Source: Oceanicola sp. 22II-s10i (GTDB taxonomy: Bacteria; Pseudomonadota; Alphaproteobacteria; Rhodobacterales; Rhodobacteraceae). From it: a stretch of 64,000 bases of DNA. A program made the translations under genes and the position numbers. Of this stretch, positions 52,038-61,351 are shown one piece after another. Below the pieces are notes generated by a model. That model saw only the letters and a program-made list of their open reading frames with translations, was not told the DNA's origin and made no database searches. Every line of letters begins with the position of its first letter. The stretch's first letter is position 1. The DNA lies in the NCBI RefSeq assembly GCF_002210105.1, contig NZ_AQQU01000001.1, forward strand, positions 1,214,501 to 1,278,500. The letters are read 5' to 3'.

Positions 52038-54458
52038 TTAACGGACCTTGGCGCCGGCCAGCCCGGCTTCCTCCATCAGCCTGTCCGCTTCCTCGGCCAG
52101 CAGCCGCTCCTGACCCGCGCCTTCGACCGGCACGCGCCCGTGTTCGAGGAAGAGCGGCGCGGAGAGTGGGGTGATCCGGTCCAGCGCGAGGTGGTCGATC
52201 CGTCCGCCGACCCGCGCCAGCATCTCCTCCACCCGGCCGAAATCCACGAGGCCCCGCATCGCCTCGGCCTGCGTGATCCGCATCATCAGGTGGTCGGGGT
52301 CATATTTCTGAAGCGTGTCGTAGAGGATATCCGACGAGAACGCCGACTGTCGCCCCGACTTGCGCGGACCGCGCGGCTGGTTGCGCATGATGAGGCCCGC
52401 GATCTGGGCCGAGGCGCGGAATGTGCGCTTCATCAGCGCATTGTCGGACAGCCACCGCTCGAGCCCCTCGCGCAGCATGACCGGGTCGAACAGTGGCGCG
52501 GGGTCGGTCAGATGCTCCAGCCCCCAGATCAGCGTGGCGTAATCGGTCGAGACGAAGCCGAGCGGGTCGAGGCCCAGTTCCTCCATCCGCTTGGTCAGGA
52601 TCAGCCCCAGCGTCTGCTGCGCGTTCCGCCCGGCAAGGCCGTAGATCACGAGGTTCTGCCGCCCGTCGTGCGGGAAGCTCTCCAGCAGCAGCCGCCCCGG
52701 TTCCGGCAGGCGCGAGACCTCGCGTTGCAGGTGCAGCCATTCGGCGGTGTGGCGGGGCAGGTTGGGCCATGTCTCCTGCTGGAACAGCCGCAGGATGCGA
52801 TGACTGAGCTGGGTCGAGGTGGCAAACTTGGTTCCGGCGAAGACGGCGATCTTGGGCTTGCGGGCGGCGTTGCGGGTGACCTCGACGGTCAACTCGTTGA
52901 GCCCTTCATAGCGGACGATCCGTCCGCCGATAAGGAAGGTGTCGCCGGGGGTGAGGGAGGCGGCGAAGCCCTCCTCTATCTCGCCAAGGGGCCGGCCGCC
53001 GCCGTGCTTCATCCGGACCTTCAACTTGTCGTAGTCGAAGATCGTGCCGATGTTCATGCGGATCAGCGTGGTGCTGCGGGGGTCGCGCAGGTGCCACAGG
53101 CCCTCGGGGCCCTGCTGCAGCCGTTTCCACTGGTCGTAGGCGCGCAGGGCGTAGCCGCCGGTGGCGACGAAATCGAGGCATGCGTCGAAGGTATCGCGCG
53201 TCAGATCGGAATAGGCGCCTGCCGTGATGACCTCGGCATAGACGGCATCCGCGTCGAAGGGCGCGGCGCAGGCGGTGATCAGCAGGTGCTGGCACAATAC
53301 GTCCAGCGGACCGGGCCCGCGCGGGTCGCCGTCGAGATCGTGTTCCTTCACCGCCTCAAGCGCGGCGACGCATTCCACCACCTCGAAGCGGTTGGCGGGC
53401 ACCAGCAGCGCCTTGGACGGCGCGTTGTAACGGTGGTTCGCCCGCCCGATCCGCTGGACCAGCCGTTTCACGTTCTTCGGTGCGCCGACCTGGATCACAA
53501 GGTCCACGTCGCCCCAGTCGATCCCCAGATCGAGCGATCCGGTGCAGACCACGGCCCGCAGCCGTCCCTGCGCCATTGCCTTTTCCACCCGCTCCCGCTG
53601 GGTCCGGTCGAGCGAGCCGTGATGGATGCCGATCGGCAGGCCTTCTTCGTTCGCCATCCAGAGGTTGTGAAAGAAGATCTCGGCCTGTGCGCGGGTGTTG
53701 TGGAAGATCAGCGTCGTCTTGTGTCTGCGCACCTGATCGAGCACCGCCGGAATCGCGTAGGCGCCGCCGCCGCCGGACCATGGCGGGCGTTCCTCGGTTT
53801 CCAGCATGGCGATGTCGGGATCGGGGCCGGGGTCCGCGTGCAGGATGGCGCAGGGATCGGGATTGCGGGCCAGGAGGTGCGCGATGGCCTGCGGGTCCTC
53901 GACGGTGGCCGACAGGCCGACGCGGCGCAGGCCGGGGCAGAGGGTCTGGAGCCGGGAGAGGGCGAGGAACAGCTGGTCGCCGCGTTTCGATTCGGCGAGC
54001 GCGTGGATTTCGTCGACCACGATGCGCTGCAGGCCCGCGAAGATATGCGGCGCGTCGGGGTATGAGATCAGCAGGGCGAGGCTTTCAGGCGTGGTCAGCA
54101 GGATATGCGGCGGGTCCGCGCGCTGGCGGCGCTTCTGCGTATAGGAGGTGTCGCCGGTGCGGTCCTCGATCCGGATGGGGAGGGCCATCTCCTCGACCGG
54201 GGTGGTCAGGTTGCGCCGGATGTCGGCGGCCAGCGCCTTGAGTGGCGAGACGTAGAGGGTGTGCAGACCCTTGTGATTGCCGTCGGCCAGCTCCGCGAGC
54301 GTCGGCAGGAACCCGGCCAGCGTCTTGCCGCCGCCGGTCGGGGCGATCAGCAGCAGCGCCGGGTCCGCGGCGCGGTCCAGCATGGCCTGCTGGTGCGGAT
54401 GGATCGACCATGCGCGCGCGGCGAACCATCCGGCGAAGGGCTCGGGCAGGGTGTTCAT
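52038..54458 (-). CDS. Lhr-type DEXH-box helicase (ligase-associated DNA repair family)
   Basis: An 806-residue superfamily 2 helicase. It has Walker A APTGGGKTLAG (about 39-49), a DEIH box (VVDEIHAL), motif III LSATV, motif IV LIFHNTRAQ, and motifs V-VI (GSLDLGIDWGDVDLVIQVG, RLVQRIGRANHR). A winged-helix and Lhr-core domain follow, with ALLVPANRFEVVECVAAL and a C-terminal AMRGLVDFGRVEEML. Family members are often encoded with an ATP-dependent DNA ligase, an exonuclease and the phosphoesterase PdeM; none is visible here. It is likely a 3'-5' translocase acting in DNA repair. Confidence 0.88.
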   Translation of the reverse strand: MNTLPEPFAGWFAARAWSIHPHQQAMLDRAADPALLLIAPTGGGKTLAGFLPTLAELADGNHKGLHTLYVSPLKALAADIRRNLTTPVEEMALPIRIEDRTGDTSYTQKRRQRADPPHILLTTPESLALLISYPDAPHIFAGLQRIVVDEIHALAESKRGDQLFLALSRLQTLCPGLRRVGLSATVEDPQAIAHLLARNPDPCAILHADPGPDPDIAMLETEERPPWSGGGGAYAIPAVLDQVRRHKTTLIFHNTRAQAEIFFHNLWMANEEGLPIGIHHGSLDRTQRERVEKAMAQGRLRAVVCTGSLDLGIDWGDVDLVIQVGAPKNVKRLVQRIGRANHRYNAPSKALLVPANRFEVVECVAALEAVKEHDLDGDPRGPGPLDVLCQHLLITACAAPFDADAVYAEVITAGAYSDLTRDTFDACLDFVATGGYALRAYDQWKRLQQGPEGLWHLRDPRSTTLIRMNIGTIFDYDKLKVRMKHGGGRPLGEIEEGFAASLTPGDTFLIGGRIVRYEGLNELTVEVTRNAARKPKIAVFAGTKFATSTQLSHRILRLFQQETWPNLPRHTAEWLHLQREVSRLPEPGRLLLESFPHDGRQNLVIYGLAGRNAQQTLGLILTKRMEELGLDPLGFVSTDYATLIWGLEHLTDPAPLFDPVMLREGLERWLSDNALMKRTFRASAQIAGLIMRNQPRGPRKSGRQSAFSSDILYDTLQKYDPDHLMMRITQAEAMRGLVDFGRVEEMLARVGGRIDHLALDRITPLSAPLFLEHGRVPVEGAGQERLLAEEADRLMEEAGLAGAKVR

Positions 54459-54499
54459 GCTACGTTCTTAGTGTGCCGCGCGCATATGGCAAGGGCGGA

Positions 54500-54547
54500 C
54501 CGGGGGCTCTGCCCCCGGACCCCCGGCATATTTTTGGCAAGATGAAG
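54500..54547. repeat. Hairpin-plus-tail repeat, probable terminator
   Basis: CCGGGGGC (54500-54507) pairs with GCCCCCGG (54511-54518) around TCT. It is followed by a tail containing ATATTTTT (54529-54535 region) and GGCAAGATGAAG. I recall this hairpin-and-tail text as recurring between genes in Rhodobacteraceae genomes; that is from memory, not a search. It lies between the MarR-like and helicase genes, which are on the same minus strand. Confidence 0.55.
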
Positions 54548-54558
54548 CCAGTGGGGCG

Positions 54559-55230
54559 TCAGCCCATCCGGTCCTTGAGGCGGGCGGCGAGTTTCTCGAT
54601 CTCGCCTTCGAGGCGGCCCGCGTTCATCGTCTCGGCCTGGTCGGACCAGTGGGCGAAGCGTTCGAGCTGGGGGACAAAGGCGTCGATCTCGTCCAGGGAC
54701 CAGCCGGAGAGGTAATCGCCCAGCATCAGGAACTTTATCGTGCGCACCGTCTCGACAATGGCGAGGCCGCTGTCGGTCAGTTCGACCACCGTCCGGCGGG
54801 CATCCTGCTGGGACACGGCGCGCTTGACGAAGCCCTGGTTGATCAGGTCCGACACCAGCCGGGACGCGCGGGAAGGGTCGATGCCGAGGCGGGTGGCGAT
54901 GGTCGAGACCATCGTCTCTGTCTCGTCGCGGCCGAATTCGTTCGATGGCGCCCAGATGGCGATCAGCACGTCGAGCTTGGGCAGGTCGAGCGGGAGGTCG
55001 AGTTCGCGCAGGGCCATCCGGCCCAGTTCACGCTTCTGCACCCTGCGTCGCCACGTCTGGACGATGGCGTCGAGCGTGAGCGCGCGATCGGCAACTTCGG
55101 GCGGAATCCCCGCCTGGGCGAGATACGCCTTGAGTGAGTCGTCGCGGGATCCGATCGCTCTGTCCTCCGGGTCTGGACGCCCTGCGCAACCGCAAGGCTT
55201 GCCCTTTCGCTCTTGCAATATACATGCCAT
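54559..55230 (-). CDS. MarR family transcriptional regulator
   Basis: About 223 residues with a central MarR winged helix (LDLPKLDVLIAIWAP, then ATRLGIDPSRASRLVSDLINQGFVKR, then QQDARRTVVELTDSG) and helical dimer segments at both ends. MarR proteins usually repress adjacent efflux pumps and release DNA on binding toxic compounds. It is divergent from a 14-span MFS exporter, the classic pairing. The start is uncertain: ATGs at 55230, 55236 and 55266 are in frame without a good ribosome site, and a near-palindrome overlaps the first two. Confidence 0.78.
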   Translation of the reverse strand: MACILQERKGKPCGCAGRPDPEDRAIGSRDDSLKAYLAQAGIPPEVADRALTLDAIVQTWRRRVQKRELGRMALRELDLPLDLPKLDVLIAIWAPSNEFGRDETETMVSTIATRLGIDPSRASRLVSDLINQGFVKRAVSQQDARRTVVELTDSGLAIVETVRTIKFLMLGDYLSGWSLDEIDAFVPQLERFAHWSDQAETMNAGRLEGEIEKLAARLKDRMG

Positions 55231-55237
55231 TGACATG
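55223..55237. promoter_or_regulatory. Candidate MarR operator
   Basis: CATGCCA-T-TGACATG (55223-55237) is a 15-base palindrome with one mismatched pair, located between the divergent MarR and MFS genes. It covers the two shortest candidate MarR start codons, so binding could repress the regulator itself. Confidence 0.4.
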
Positions 55238-55331
55238 CAAATGCTGCAAGCAGATATTGGCGCCATTCGGAACGAACCACCCGGCGCCGATTGCACGGAC
55301 CATACAGCCCGGTGGAGAGAGGTCGCCCGAC

Positions 55332-56861
55332 ATGGCGTCACCCGACGCGGCGCTTGACGCGCCAGACATGCCCGAACCACGCCGACTGCGGGTCATCCTC
55401 GCGGCCGTGGCATCCACGCTGTTTCTCGCCTCGCTGGGCAACACCGTCGTGGCCGCCGCGCTGCCGCGGATCGTCAGCGAGCTGGGCGGGCTGGAATACA
55501 TCACATGGGTCGTGACGGCCTTCCTGCTGGCCTCGACCATCGGCGCGCCGATCTCGGGCCGGCTTGGCGACATGTACGGCCGCAAGCGCCTGTTGCAGGC
55601 GGCGATCATCGTGTTCCTAGTGGGCTCCGCGATCTGCGGGCTGGCCGAGAGCATGCTGACGCTGGTGATCGGCCGACTGGTGCAGGGCTATGGCGCAGGG
55701 TCGCTGATCGTCGTCTCGATGGCCTCGGTCGCCGACGTGCTGCCGCCGCGCCAGCGGGGCCGGGCGCAGGGCACGCTGTCGAGCGTGTTCGGCCTGTCGA
55801 CCATCATCGGGCCGCTGATCGGCGGGTACATCGTCAGCACGATGAGCTGGCACTGGATTTTCTGGCTGAACATGCCGGTCGGGTTGCTGGCCTTTGTCGT
55901 GATCTCGGTCGTCATGGTGAACCCGCCGCCGTCCGGGCGGCACAAGATCGACTTTACCGGCGCCTTCCTGCTGGCCACGCTGCTGAGCTGCCTGACACTG
56001 ATCGCCAACCTGGGCGGGGCGATCCTGCCGTGGTCTTCGGCGCCGATGCTGACGCTGATCGCGCTGGTGCCGCTGGTGCTTTACAGCTTCGTCACGATCG
56101 AACGGCGCGCGCGCGAGCCGATCATGCCGCTGGAGCTGTTCAGCATCCGCAATTTCCAGGTCGCGAACTCGATGAACCTGCTGGTCGGGATGACGATGTT
56201 CGGCACGATTTCCTTCATGCCGACCTTCCTGCAGGTGGTGAAGGGCCGCAGCCCGTCGGAATCCGGCCTACTGCTGGTGCCGATGATGTTCGGGCTGATC
56301 GGCACCTCGATCGTCGCAGGGCGGCTGATGTCGCGCACCGGACGTTACAAGTGGATGCCGACAAGCTCGACCGCGGTGCTGGGCGTGGCGATGCTCTGCC
56401 TGTCGACCATTGGCCCGGACACGCCGATCCCGGTGCTCTGCAGCTTCATGTTCCTCGTCGGTATCGGCATCGGCCCGACCATGAGCGTCAGCATGGCCGC
56501 TATCCAGTCGGCAGTGCCGGTCGGACATATCGGCATCGCGACGGCCAGCGTGAACATGTTCCGTCTGACCGGGGGCGCCATCGGCACCTCGGCCTTCGGC
56601 GGGCTGTTCGGAATGGGACTGGCGGCGCATGTGCGGCCGCTGCTGCCGGACGGCGGGCTGGGGCCGGTGACCTATGACCGGGTCATGCAGCTGGACCCGG
56701 CGCTTCAGATCAAGGTCGTTCAGGCCTTCTCGGACGCGATCACGCCGATTTTCCTCGTCGCCTCCGCGCTCGCCTTCATGGCCTGCCTGATATCGTTGCG
56801 GTTGGAGGAGCTGCCGCTCGGGAACTCCCTGCCCGGTCGGCAAACCGCACCGGCGGAGTGA
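55332..56861 (+). CDS. DHA2-type MFS multidrug exporter
   Basis: A 509-residue transporter with 14 predicted spans, as in the DHA2 drug/H+ antiporters. Motif A appears as GRLGDMYGRKRL (about 75-86) after span 2, the span-5 region has GLSTIIGPLIGGYI, and the acidic/aromatic first span holds NTVVAAALPRIVSELGG. It should expel hydrophobic toxicants from the cytoplasm. ATG 55332 is chosen because GGAGAGAGG precedes it and the membrane domain begins soon after. It is divergent from a MarR regulator that probably represses it. Confidence 0.87.
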   Translation: MASPDAALDAPDMPEPRRLRVILAAVASTLFLASLGNTVVAAALPRIVSELGGLEYITWVVTAFLLASTIGAPISGRLGDMYGRKRLLQAAIIVFLVGSAICGLAESMLTLVIGRLVQGYGAGSLIVVSMASVADVLPPRQRGRAQGTLSSVFGLSTIIGPLIGGYIVSTMSWHWIFWLNMPVGLLAFVVISVVMVNPPPSGRHKIDFTGAFLLATLLSCLTLIANLGGAILPWSSAPMLTLIALVPLVLYSFVTIERRAREPIMPLELFSIRNFQVANSMNLLVGMTMFGTISFMPTFLQVVKGRSPSESGLLLVPMMFGLIGTSIVAGRLMSRTGRYKWMPTSSTAVLGVAMLCLSTIGPDTPIPVLCSFMFLVGIGIGPTMSVSMAAIQSAVPVGHIGIATASVNMFRLTGGAIGTSAFGGLFGMGLAAHVRPLLPDGGLGPVTYDRVMQLDPALQIKVVQAFSDAITPIFLVASALAFMACLISLRLEELPLGNSLPGRQTAPAE

Positions 56862-56890
56862 CCCGGGGTCTTTGTCTACCCGCCCCGGGT
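56861..56890. terminator. Inverted repeat between convergent MFS and AAA genes
   Basis: ACCCGGGG (56861-56868) pairs with CCCCGGGT (56883-56890) across a 14-base spacer that includes TCTTTGTC. The position between two convergent stops suggests transcription termination; no clear U tract follows. Confidence 0.45.
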
Positions 56891-56921
56891 CGCTTCGCGA
56901 GTTTCCCCGCGACGCAGTCGA

Positions 56922-58235
56922 TCACTTCACGATCAGCTCGTCCTTGACGAACATGTTGCCCCAGGCCCGGTCGATCAGTTCCGGCGACATCTGGTAGGGG
57001 ATGCCTTCGAATTCGCAGATCGAGATCATCTGGTCGATCAGGAACACCGGCTGGTAGTTGGCGAAGTTGTTGTCGATGGTCGGGTATTTCTTCTTGAGCA
57101 GGTGCACGAGCGCGGGCTCGGACAGCGGCATCTTCTTCTTGCGAGCGACCATCGCGAAGATCTTCAGGAAGTTCTCCTGCGTCGGGCCGTCCACCTTGAT
57201 CTTGAAGAAGATCCGGCGCAGCGCGGCCTGGTCGAAGATCTCGTTCGGGTGGAAGTTGGTCGAGAAGATGACCAGCGTGTCGAACGGCACCTCGAACTTT
57301 TCACCGGACTGGAGGGCGAGGATGTCCTTGCCCTCTTCCAGCGGAACGATCCAGCGGTTGATCAGCGCCTGCGGCGGCTCGGACTGGCGGCCAAGGTCGT
57401 CGACGATGAACACGCCGCCCGAGGCCTTCATCTGCAGCGGGGCCTGATAGGTGCGCGCGACCGGGTTGTAGACCAGGTCGAGCATGTCGAGCGTCAGTTC
57501 GCCGCCGGTGATGACGGTCGGACGCGCGCAGAGGACATAGCGGCTGTCGAAGCGGTTGCCGGTCCTGCGCAGCGACGTGGGGTCGTCCATCTGCTCTTCG
57601 GCGGCGGAATGCACGATGGGGTCATAGACGGTGATGACCTGACCGGCATATTCCACGGCCTTCGGCACGTAGATACGGTCGCCGAGCGCGTCGCGGATGC
57701 CGTTGGAAATGGATGACTTACCGTTGCCCGGCGGGCCGTACATCAGGACTGACCGGCCCGAGGACACCGCGGGCCCGAGGTTCGAGATCAGATCATCCGG
57801 GAGCACCAGATGACCCATCGAGGCCGTCAGGTGGTCGCGTGTGATCTGGATGTTCTTGATCGACTGGCGCTTGATCTGCTCGTGATAGACCTCGAGCGGG
57901 ACCGGCATGGCGCCGTAATATTCGGACTGCTTCAGCGCATCGAGCGCGCGGGCCCGGCCGCTGTCGGTCAGCTGATAGCCCATCTCGTTGGACCCGGTGG
58001 CCTTGAGCGTGCCGGTCGCCTCGAGCAGCAACTGTTCGCGCGCGAGGTCGACCAGTTCCTGCGTTACCGGGGCGGGCAGGGCGATGGCGCGGGCGATCTT
58101 GCTGACCTTGTCGACGTTCTTGCGGAACATCGTCTTGAGAAGGATGTCCCGCATCATGACGATGGGGAGCTGCATCTCTTCGAGAGACCGGGGCAAGGGC
58201 GGCGGTGTGACGCCAGTTTGGACCTGCATATTCAT
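56922..58235 (-). CDS. AAA+ ATPase of unknown process
   Basis: A 437-residue ATPase. Residues about 20-140 are a helical N-terminal domain (DILLKTMFRKNVDKVSKIARAI). The AAA+ core follows with Walker A MYGPPGNGKSS (about 165-175), Walker B GGVFIVDDLGRQ (about 275-286), sensor 1 VIFSTNFHP and an arginine-finger region ALRRIFFKI. A cysteine-containing C-terminal helical part (ISICEFEGI) completes it. Such single AAA+ proteins are remodelers. The nearby tad pilus genes are about 2 kb away on the same strand but separated by an opposite-strand gene, so a link is only possible. Confidence 0.7.
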   Translation of the reverse strand: MNMQVQTGVTPPPLPRSLEEMQLPIVMMRDILLKTMFRKNVDKVSKIARAIALPAPVTQELVDLAREQLLLEATGTLKATGSNEMGYQLTDSGRARALDALKQSEYYGAMPVPLEVYHEQIKRQSIKNIQITRDHLTASMGHLVLPDDLISNLGPAVSSGRSVLMYGPPGNGKSSISNGIRDALGDRIYVPKAVEYAGQVITVYDPIVHSAAEEQMDDPTSLRRTGNRFDSRYVLCARPTVITGGELTLDMLDLVYNPVARTYQAPLQMKASGGVFIVDDLGRQSEPPQALINRWIVPLEEGKDILALQSGEKFEVPFDTLVIFSTNFHPNEIFDQAALRRIFFKIKVDGPTQENFLKIFAMVARKKKMPLSEPALVHLLKKKYPTIDNNFANYQPVFLIDQMISICEFEGIPYQMSPELIDRAWGNMFVKDELIVK

Positions 58236-58361
58236 AGTCGGCTGCCTGAGACCTGCTCGTCTTTGTGGTTTTTCATTTTGTTCACGGCACTCTTAATGCG
58301 CACTTTGTCGGTGCAATAAACAACGCGGCTCCGTATTGTGACTAAAACACATGAGGCATCG

Positions 58362-59954
58362 ATGAGCGGGGCGCGGAAGCGGCATTTTTGTGGAATTCTC
58401 ATCGGGTTCGTCGGTTTGCAGGCCCTTCTGGTCTGGATTTCGGCGGAATTCCGATTTTCCCGCCACGAAGGCGACATGTTGCACCTTTCGGAACTCGTGC
58501 TGCGCGTGGTCGCGGGGCAGGTGCCGCACATGGATTTCATGACGCCGATCGGTGATCTGGCCTTTCGTCCGATCGCCGCCCTGCTGATGCTCCCGGACCG
58601 GATCGCGGCACTGCCTCCGCTGGGGCTCGGGCGGGCGATGCTGTGGTCGCAGGTCATGGCGGCGGTGGTCCTGCTGCCGGCGGTGTGCTGGACCGGGCTC
58701 AGCCGGATGCGTTTCGGACCGGCGGTGGTGTTCGGCCTGCTGACGCTGGGGCTGGTCACGGGGCTGGTGTTCGGCGGGGTGCATACGAACCTGTCGCTGT
58801 CGATGCACTACAACCGGTGGGCCTGGGCGCTGACCTTTCTGGTCGTGGTGCTGGTCGTGGTTCCGGCGGGGCGCAGGCGTGCCGATCTGTTCGACGGGCT
58901 GGTCATCGGGCTCGCGCTGTCTGCGCTGGTTCTCATCAAGGCGACATATGCCGTCGCACTGGCCCTGCCCGTGACCCTCGGTCTGCTGATCCAGTTCCGG
59001 GCGCGTGTGATGTGGGTTGCGGGGCTGGCCGCACTGGCGGTCTGGGGGCTGTATGCCTGGGCCTTCGGGCCGGAATTCTGGCGGGCCTACGCCGACGATC
59101 TGCTGACCGTCCTGCGGTCGGGTATCCGGCCCTTTCCGGGTGAAACGCTGCAGGCGGTGGCGCTGTCCCCGGCCTATACCTTTGCCACGCTCGCCGGACT
59201 TGCGGCGGCCCTGCTGCTGCGGCGGGAATCGCGTGGGCCGGGGCTGGCTCTGATGCTGTTCCTGCCGGCCTTCGTCTACATTTCCTACCAGAACTACGGC
59301 AACGACCCGCTGTGGCTGGTGCCGGTGGCCTTCTGCCTGATCGCCCAGCTTCCCGGCCCCGGTGAGGGGCCGCGCAGCGCGATGGCCGCCGTGGCGCTGA
59401 CGGCGCTGGTTCTGGTCGCGCCGCAGATGGGGAACGTCCTGTATTCGCCGGTCCGTCACGCGCTGCTGCCCGCCAGCCAGTATCGGCCGCTGCTGCCGGA
59501 CCCGGCCCATGCGGACCTGCGGATGCTGGCCGCGCGGGGCGAGGCGCCTTTCGTGCAGGCGACGATGGTCCTGCCGGGACAGACGCCCGACCTGCCGGAG
59601 TTTCAGGGCAGGCCGCTGGCCGAATGCAAGCGCGAGGGCGGTCTGGTGCCGGTGATCGAGGCGGAAACGGCGCTGCTGGCCGAGTTGGGGATCACTCAAG
59701 GACCGCAACCCTTCGTGGCGGATTTCCTTGCGCCCTACTGGATGTATTCCGCCCTCACCCCTCTGCCAGACGGTGCGCCGTGGTATTACGACGGCTTGCC
59801 GGGCCTTGAGACGGCGACGCACCTGATGGTGCCGGTCTGCGCGTCGAAGCCCCATGTCCGGGCGCATATCCTGTCGCTGATCGAGGCGCGCGGGGTGCCG
59901 CTGACGGAAACAGGGCACAACGAGCTGTTCACGCTCTACGAAATCGGGCGCTGA
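58362..59954 (+). CDS. Polytopic membrane protein, GT-C-like
   Basis: A 530-residue protein with about ten membrane spans in the first 370 residues and a soluble C-terminal part (about 380-530). Early in the sequence, FSRHEGDMLHLSELVLRVVAG and PHMDFMTPIGD lie where GT-C glycosyltransferases carry catalytic acidic residues in the first extracytoplasmic loop. This makes a lipid-linked sugar transferase plausible, but the family is not recognised with certainty. ATG 58362 is preferred for the TGAGG before it; a GTG at 58338 is in frame. It converges on the prepilin peptidase gene with a 4-base gap. Confidence 0.55.
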   Translation: MSGARKRHFCGILIGFVGLQALLVWISAEFRFSRHEGDMLHLSELVLRVVAGQVPHMDFMTPIGDLAFRPIAALLMLPDRIAALPPLGLGRAMLWSQVMAAVVLLPAVCWTGLSRMRFGPAVVFGLLTLGLVTGLVFGGVHTNLSLSMHYNRWAWALTFLVVVLVVVPAGRRRADLFDGLVIGLALSALVLIKATYAVALALPVTLGLLIQFRARVMWVAGLAALAVWGLYAWAFGPEFWRAYADDLLTVLRSGIRPFPGETLQAVALSPAYTFATLAGLAAALLLRRESRGPGLALMLFLPAFVYISYQNYGNDPLWLVPVAFCLIAQLPGPGEGPRSAMAAVALTALVLVAPQMGNVLYSPVRHALLPASQYRPLLPDPAHADLRMLAARGEAPFVQATMVLPGQTPDLPEFQGRPLAECKREGGLVPVIEAETALLAELGITQGPQPFVADFLAPYWMYSALTPLPDGAPWYYDGLPGLETATHLMVPVCASKPHVRAHILSLIEARGVPLTETGHNELFTLYEIGR

Positions 59955-59958
59955 CGCC

Positions 59959-60465
59959 TCAGTTGCCGAAGATCGCCCCGAGGATCAGGTAGATCGACAG
60001 CGTCCCGCCAAGCGCGAGGCCCATCGGGAAGTCGCCACCGCGCGACCAGCTTTCCCAGTCGGGCGCGAGGCGCCGCAGGGGTGTGTGCTTGGCCAGCCGG
60101 TGCGACACGAAGGCGGCCAGCAGGCAGGCGGTGAACAGCGCGATCACGAAACGCAGATCGCCGAGCGCGATGTAGGGCGCGGCTGCGGCGGCGAACTTGG
60201 CGTCGCCCGCCCCCATCAGCCCGCCGGCATTCGCGATGATGCCCGCCACCAGCACGATCGCCAGCTGCGCGAGACGCCAGAGATAGGTGTCGAAGGGCAG
60301 GACGAAGGGCCCGATCAGCACGAAGGCCCCGGCCAGCAGCAGGACGGTGCCGTTCGGAATGCGCATCCCGCGCATGTCGCTCCAGCAGGTGAACATCGAC
60401 AGCGGAATCGCGGGTACGGCCAGCGCCGCCGCCGAGAGCGCGGTGATTTCCATCGGCCCGGCCAA
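59959..60465 (-). CDS. cpaA: Prepilin peptidase (CpaA/TadV-like)
   Basis: A 168-residue aspartic membrane protease. The catalytic aspartates are Asp30 in CWSDMRGMRIPN and Asp88 in the GAGDAKF motif. About five spans are present, without the N-methylation domain of PilD, as in tad systems. It cleaves the Flp pilin leader at the inner membrane. A TTG start at 60465 has GAGG at seven bases, overlapping the upstream stop; ATG 60453 is the alternative. It is the last visible gene of the minus-strand tad operon. Confidence 0.85.
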   Translation of the reverse strand: MAGPMEITALSAAALAVPAIPLSMFTCWSDMRGMRIPNGTVLLLAGAFVLIGPFVLPFDTYLWRLAQLAIVLVAGIIANAGGLMGAGDAKFAAAAAPYIALGDLRFVIALFTACLLAAFVSHRLAKHTPLRRLAPDWESWSRGGDFPMGLALGGTLSIYLILGAIFGN

Positions 60466-60474
60466 AGCGGTGCC

Positions 60475-61320
60475 TCAGCCTTCGAGCGCGCGGAGGGCGC
60501 GGGAGGCTTCCTCGAAATGCTGGGGATGGGTGTCGATCGCATCGCGCAGCAGCGACTTTCCGGTCTCCACATCGCCCTGCTTGACCGCTGTCAGGCCCAT
60601 GGTCTGCAGCAGTTGAGCGCGTTCGATCTGGGACATCGGGATCACCGGCAGCGTGTAGTTCCGCTGGGCCCCACGGGCGAGAACGAGGTTGTTCTTGGCG
60701 GTGAACATGGAGCCGTCCTGACGCAGCGCGTCGCCGAACAGCCGCTCGGCCCCGGCGAAATCGCCGCGGGTCAGCTTGGAGTATCCCCAGTTGTTCAGCA
60801 CGCCGCCCGGCTTGGTGGTCAGGCCGGTTGCGATCTCGTAGAAGCTGTCGGCCTTCTTCCACTCCTTGTTGCTGTCGGCGATCATCGCCTCCAGCCGGTA
60901 GCGGTTGAAGGTTTCGTAGGTCGGCGGGATGGTGTCCAGCACCTTGTCCGCACGCTGCCATTCACCGGCACGGATCAGGGCGTCGGCATACTCGACGCGA
61001 TCCTCGTTGGTGGCGTCCTTGTGTTCGACCACGGCGGCCCAGACCGGGACGGCCTCGTTCGCGCGCTTGGCGCGGATCAGGCTCTGACCCAGGCCGCGCT
61101 GCAGGTCGATGCGGTCGGGATTGTCACCCAGCGTGCGCTTGAAATAGGTCACCGCCTCGTTCGGGTCGGCAACGGTCAGCATGATGTCACTCATGTTGGA
61201 CTCGTCCACGACGTTCACATCGCGGAACGCCCGGTTGACCTCGGACGCGCTTTTCTGTTCGCAGGCCGACAGGGTGACGGCGCCTGCAATGCACAGGGTC
61301 ACGAATAGGGGATGGCGCAT
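60475..61320 (-). CDS. tadD: TPR lipoprotein, TadD-like
   Basis: A 281-residue lipoprotein with lipobox LSAC (Cys20) and several tetratricopeptide repeats (for example NPDRIDLQRGLGQSLIRAKRA, then GGVLNNWGYSKLTRGDFAGA and the C-terminal GLTAVKQGDVETGKSLLRDA). TadD proteins assist secretin or pilus assembly in tad systems. It stands 31 bases after a second TPR lipoprotein gene and directly before prepilin peptidase. The position in the operon supports the assignment. Confidence 0.78.
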   Translation of the reverse strand: MRHPLFVTLCIAGAVTLSACEQKSASEVNRAFRDVNVVDESNMSDIMLTVADPNEAVTYFKRTLGDNPDRIDLQRGLGQSLIRAKRANEAVPVWAAVVEHKDATNEDRVEYADALIRAGEWQRADKVLDTIPPTYETFNRYRLEAMIADSNKEWKKADSFYEIATGLTTKPGGVLNNWGYSKLTRGDFAGAERLFGDALRQDGSMFTAKNNLVLARGAQRNYTLPVIPMSQIERAQLLQTMGLTAVKQGDVETGKSLLRDAIDTHPQHFEEASRALRALEG

Positions 61321-61351
61321 TTGCTGCGTCCTTTACTGCTCTGCCTCGGTC

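Noticed and set aside
55261-55331. Extended N-terminus of the MFS exporter from ATG 55134
   Set aside because: The added 66 residues run through the divergent MarR gene and operator region and show no membrane or conserved sequence; ATG 55332 has a good ribosome site.
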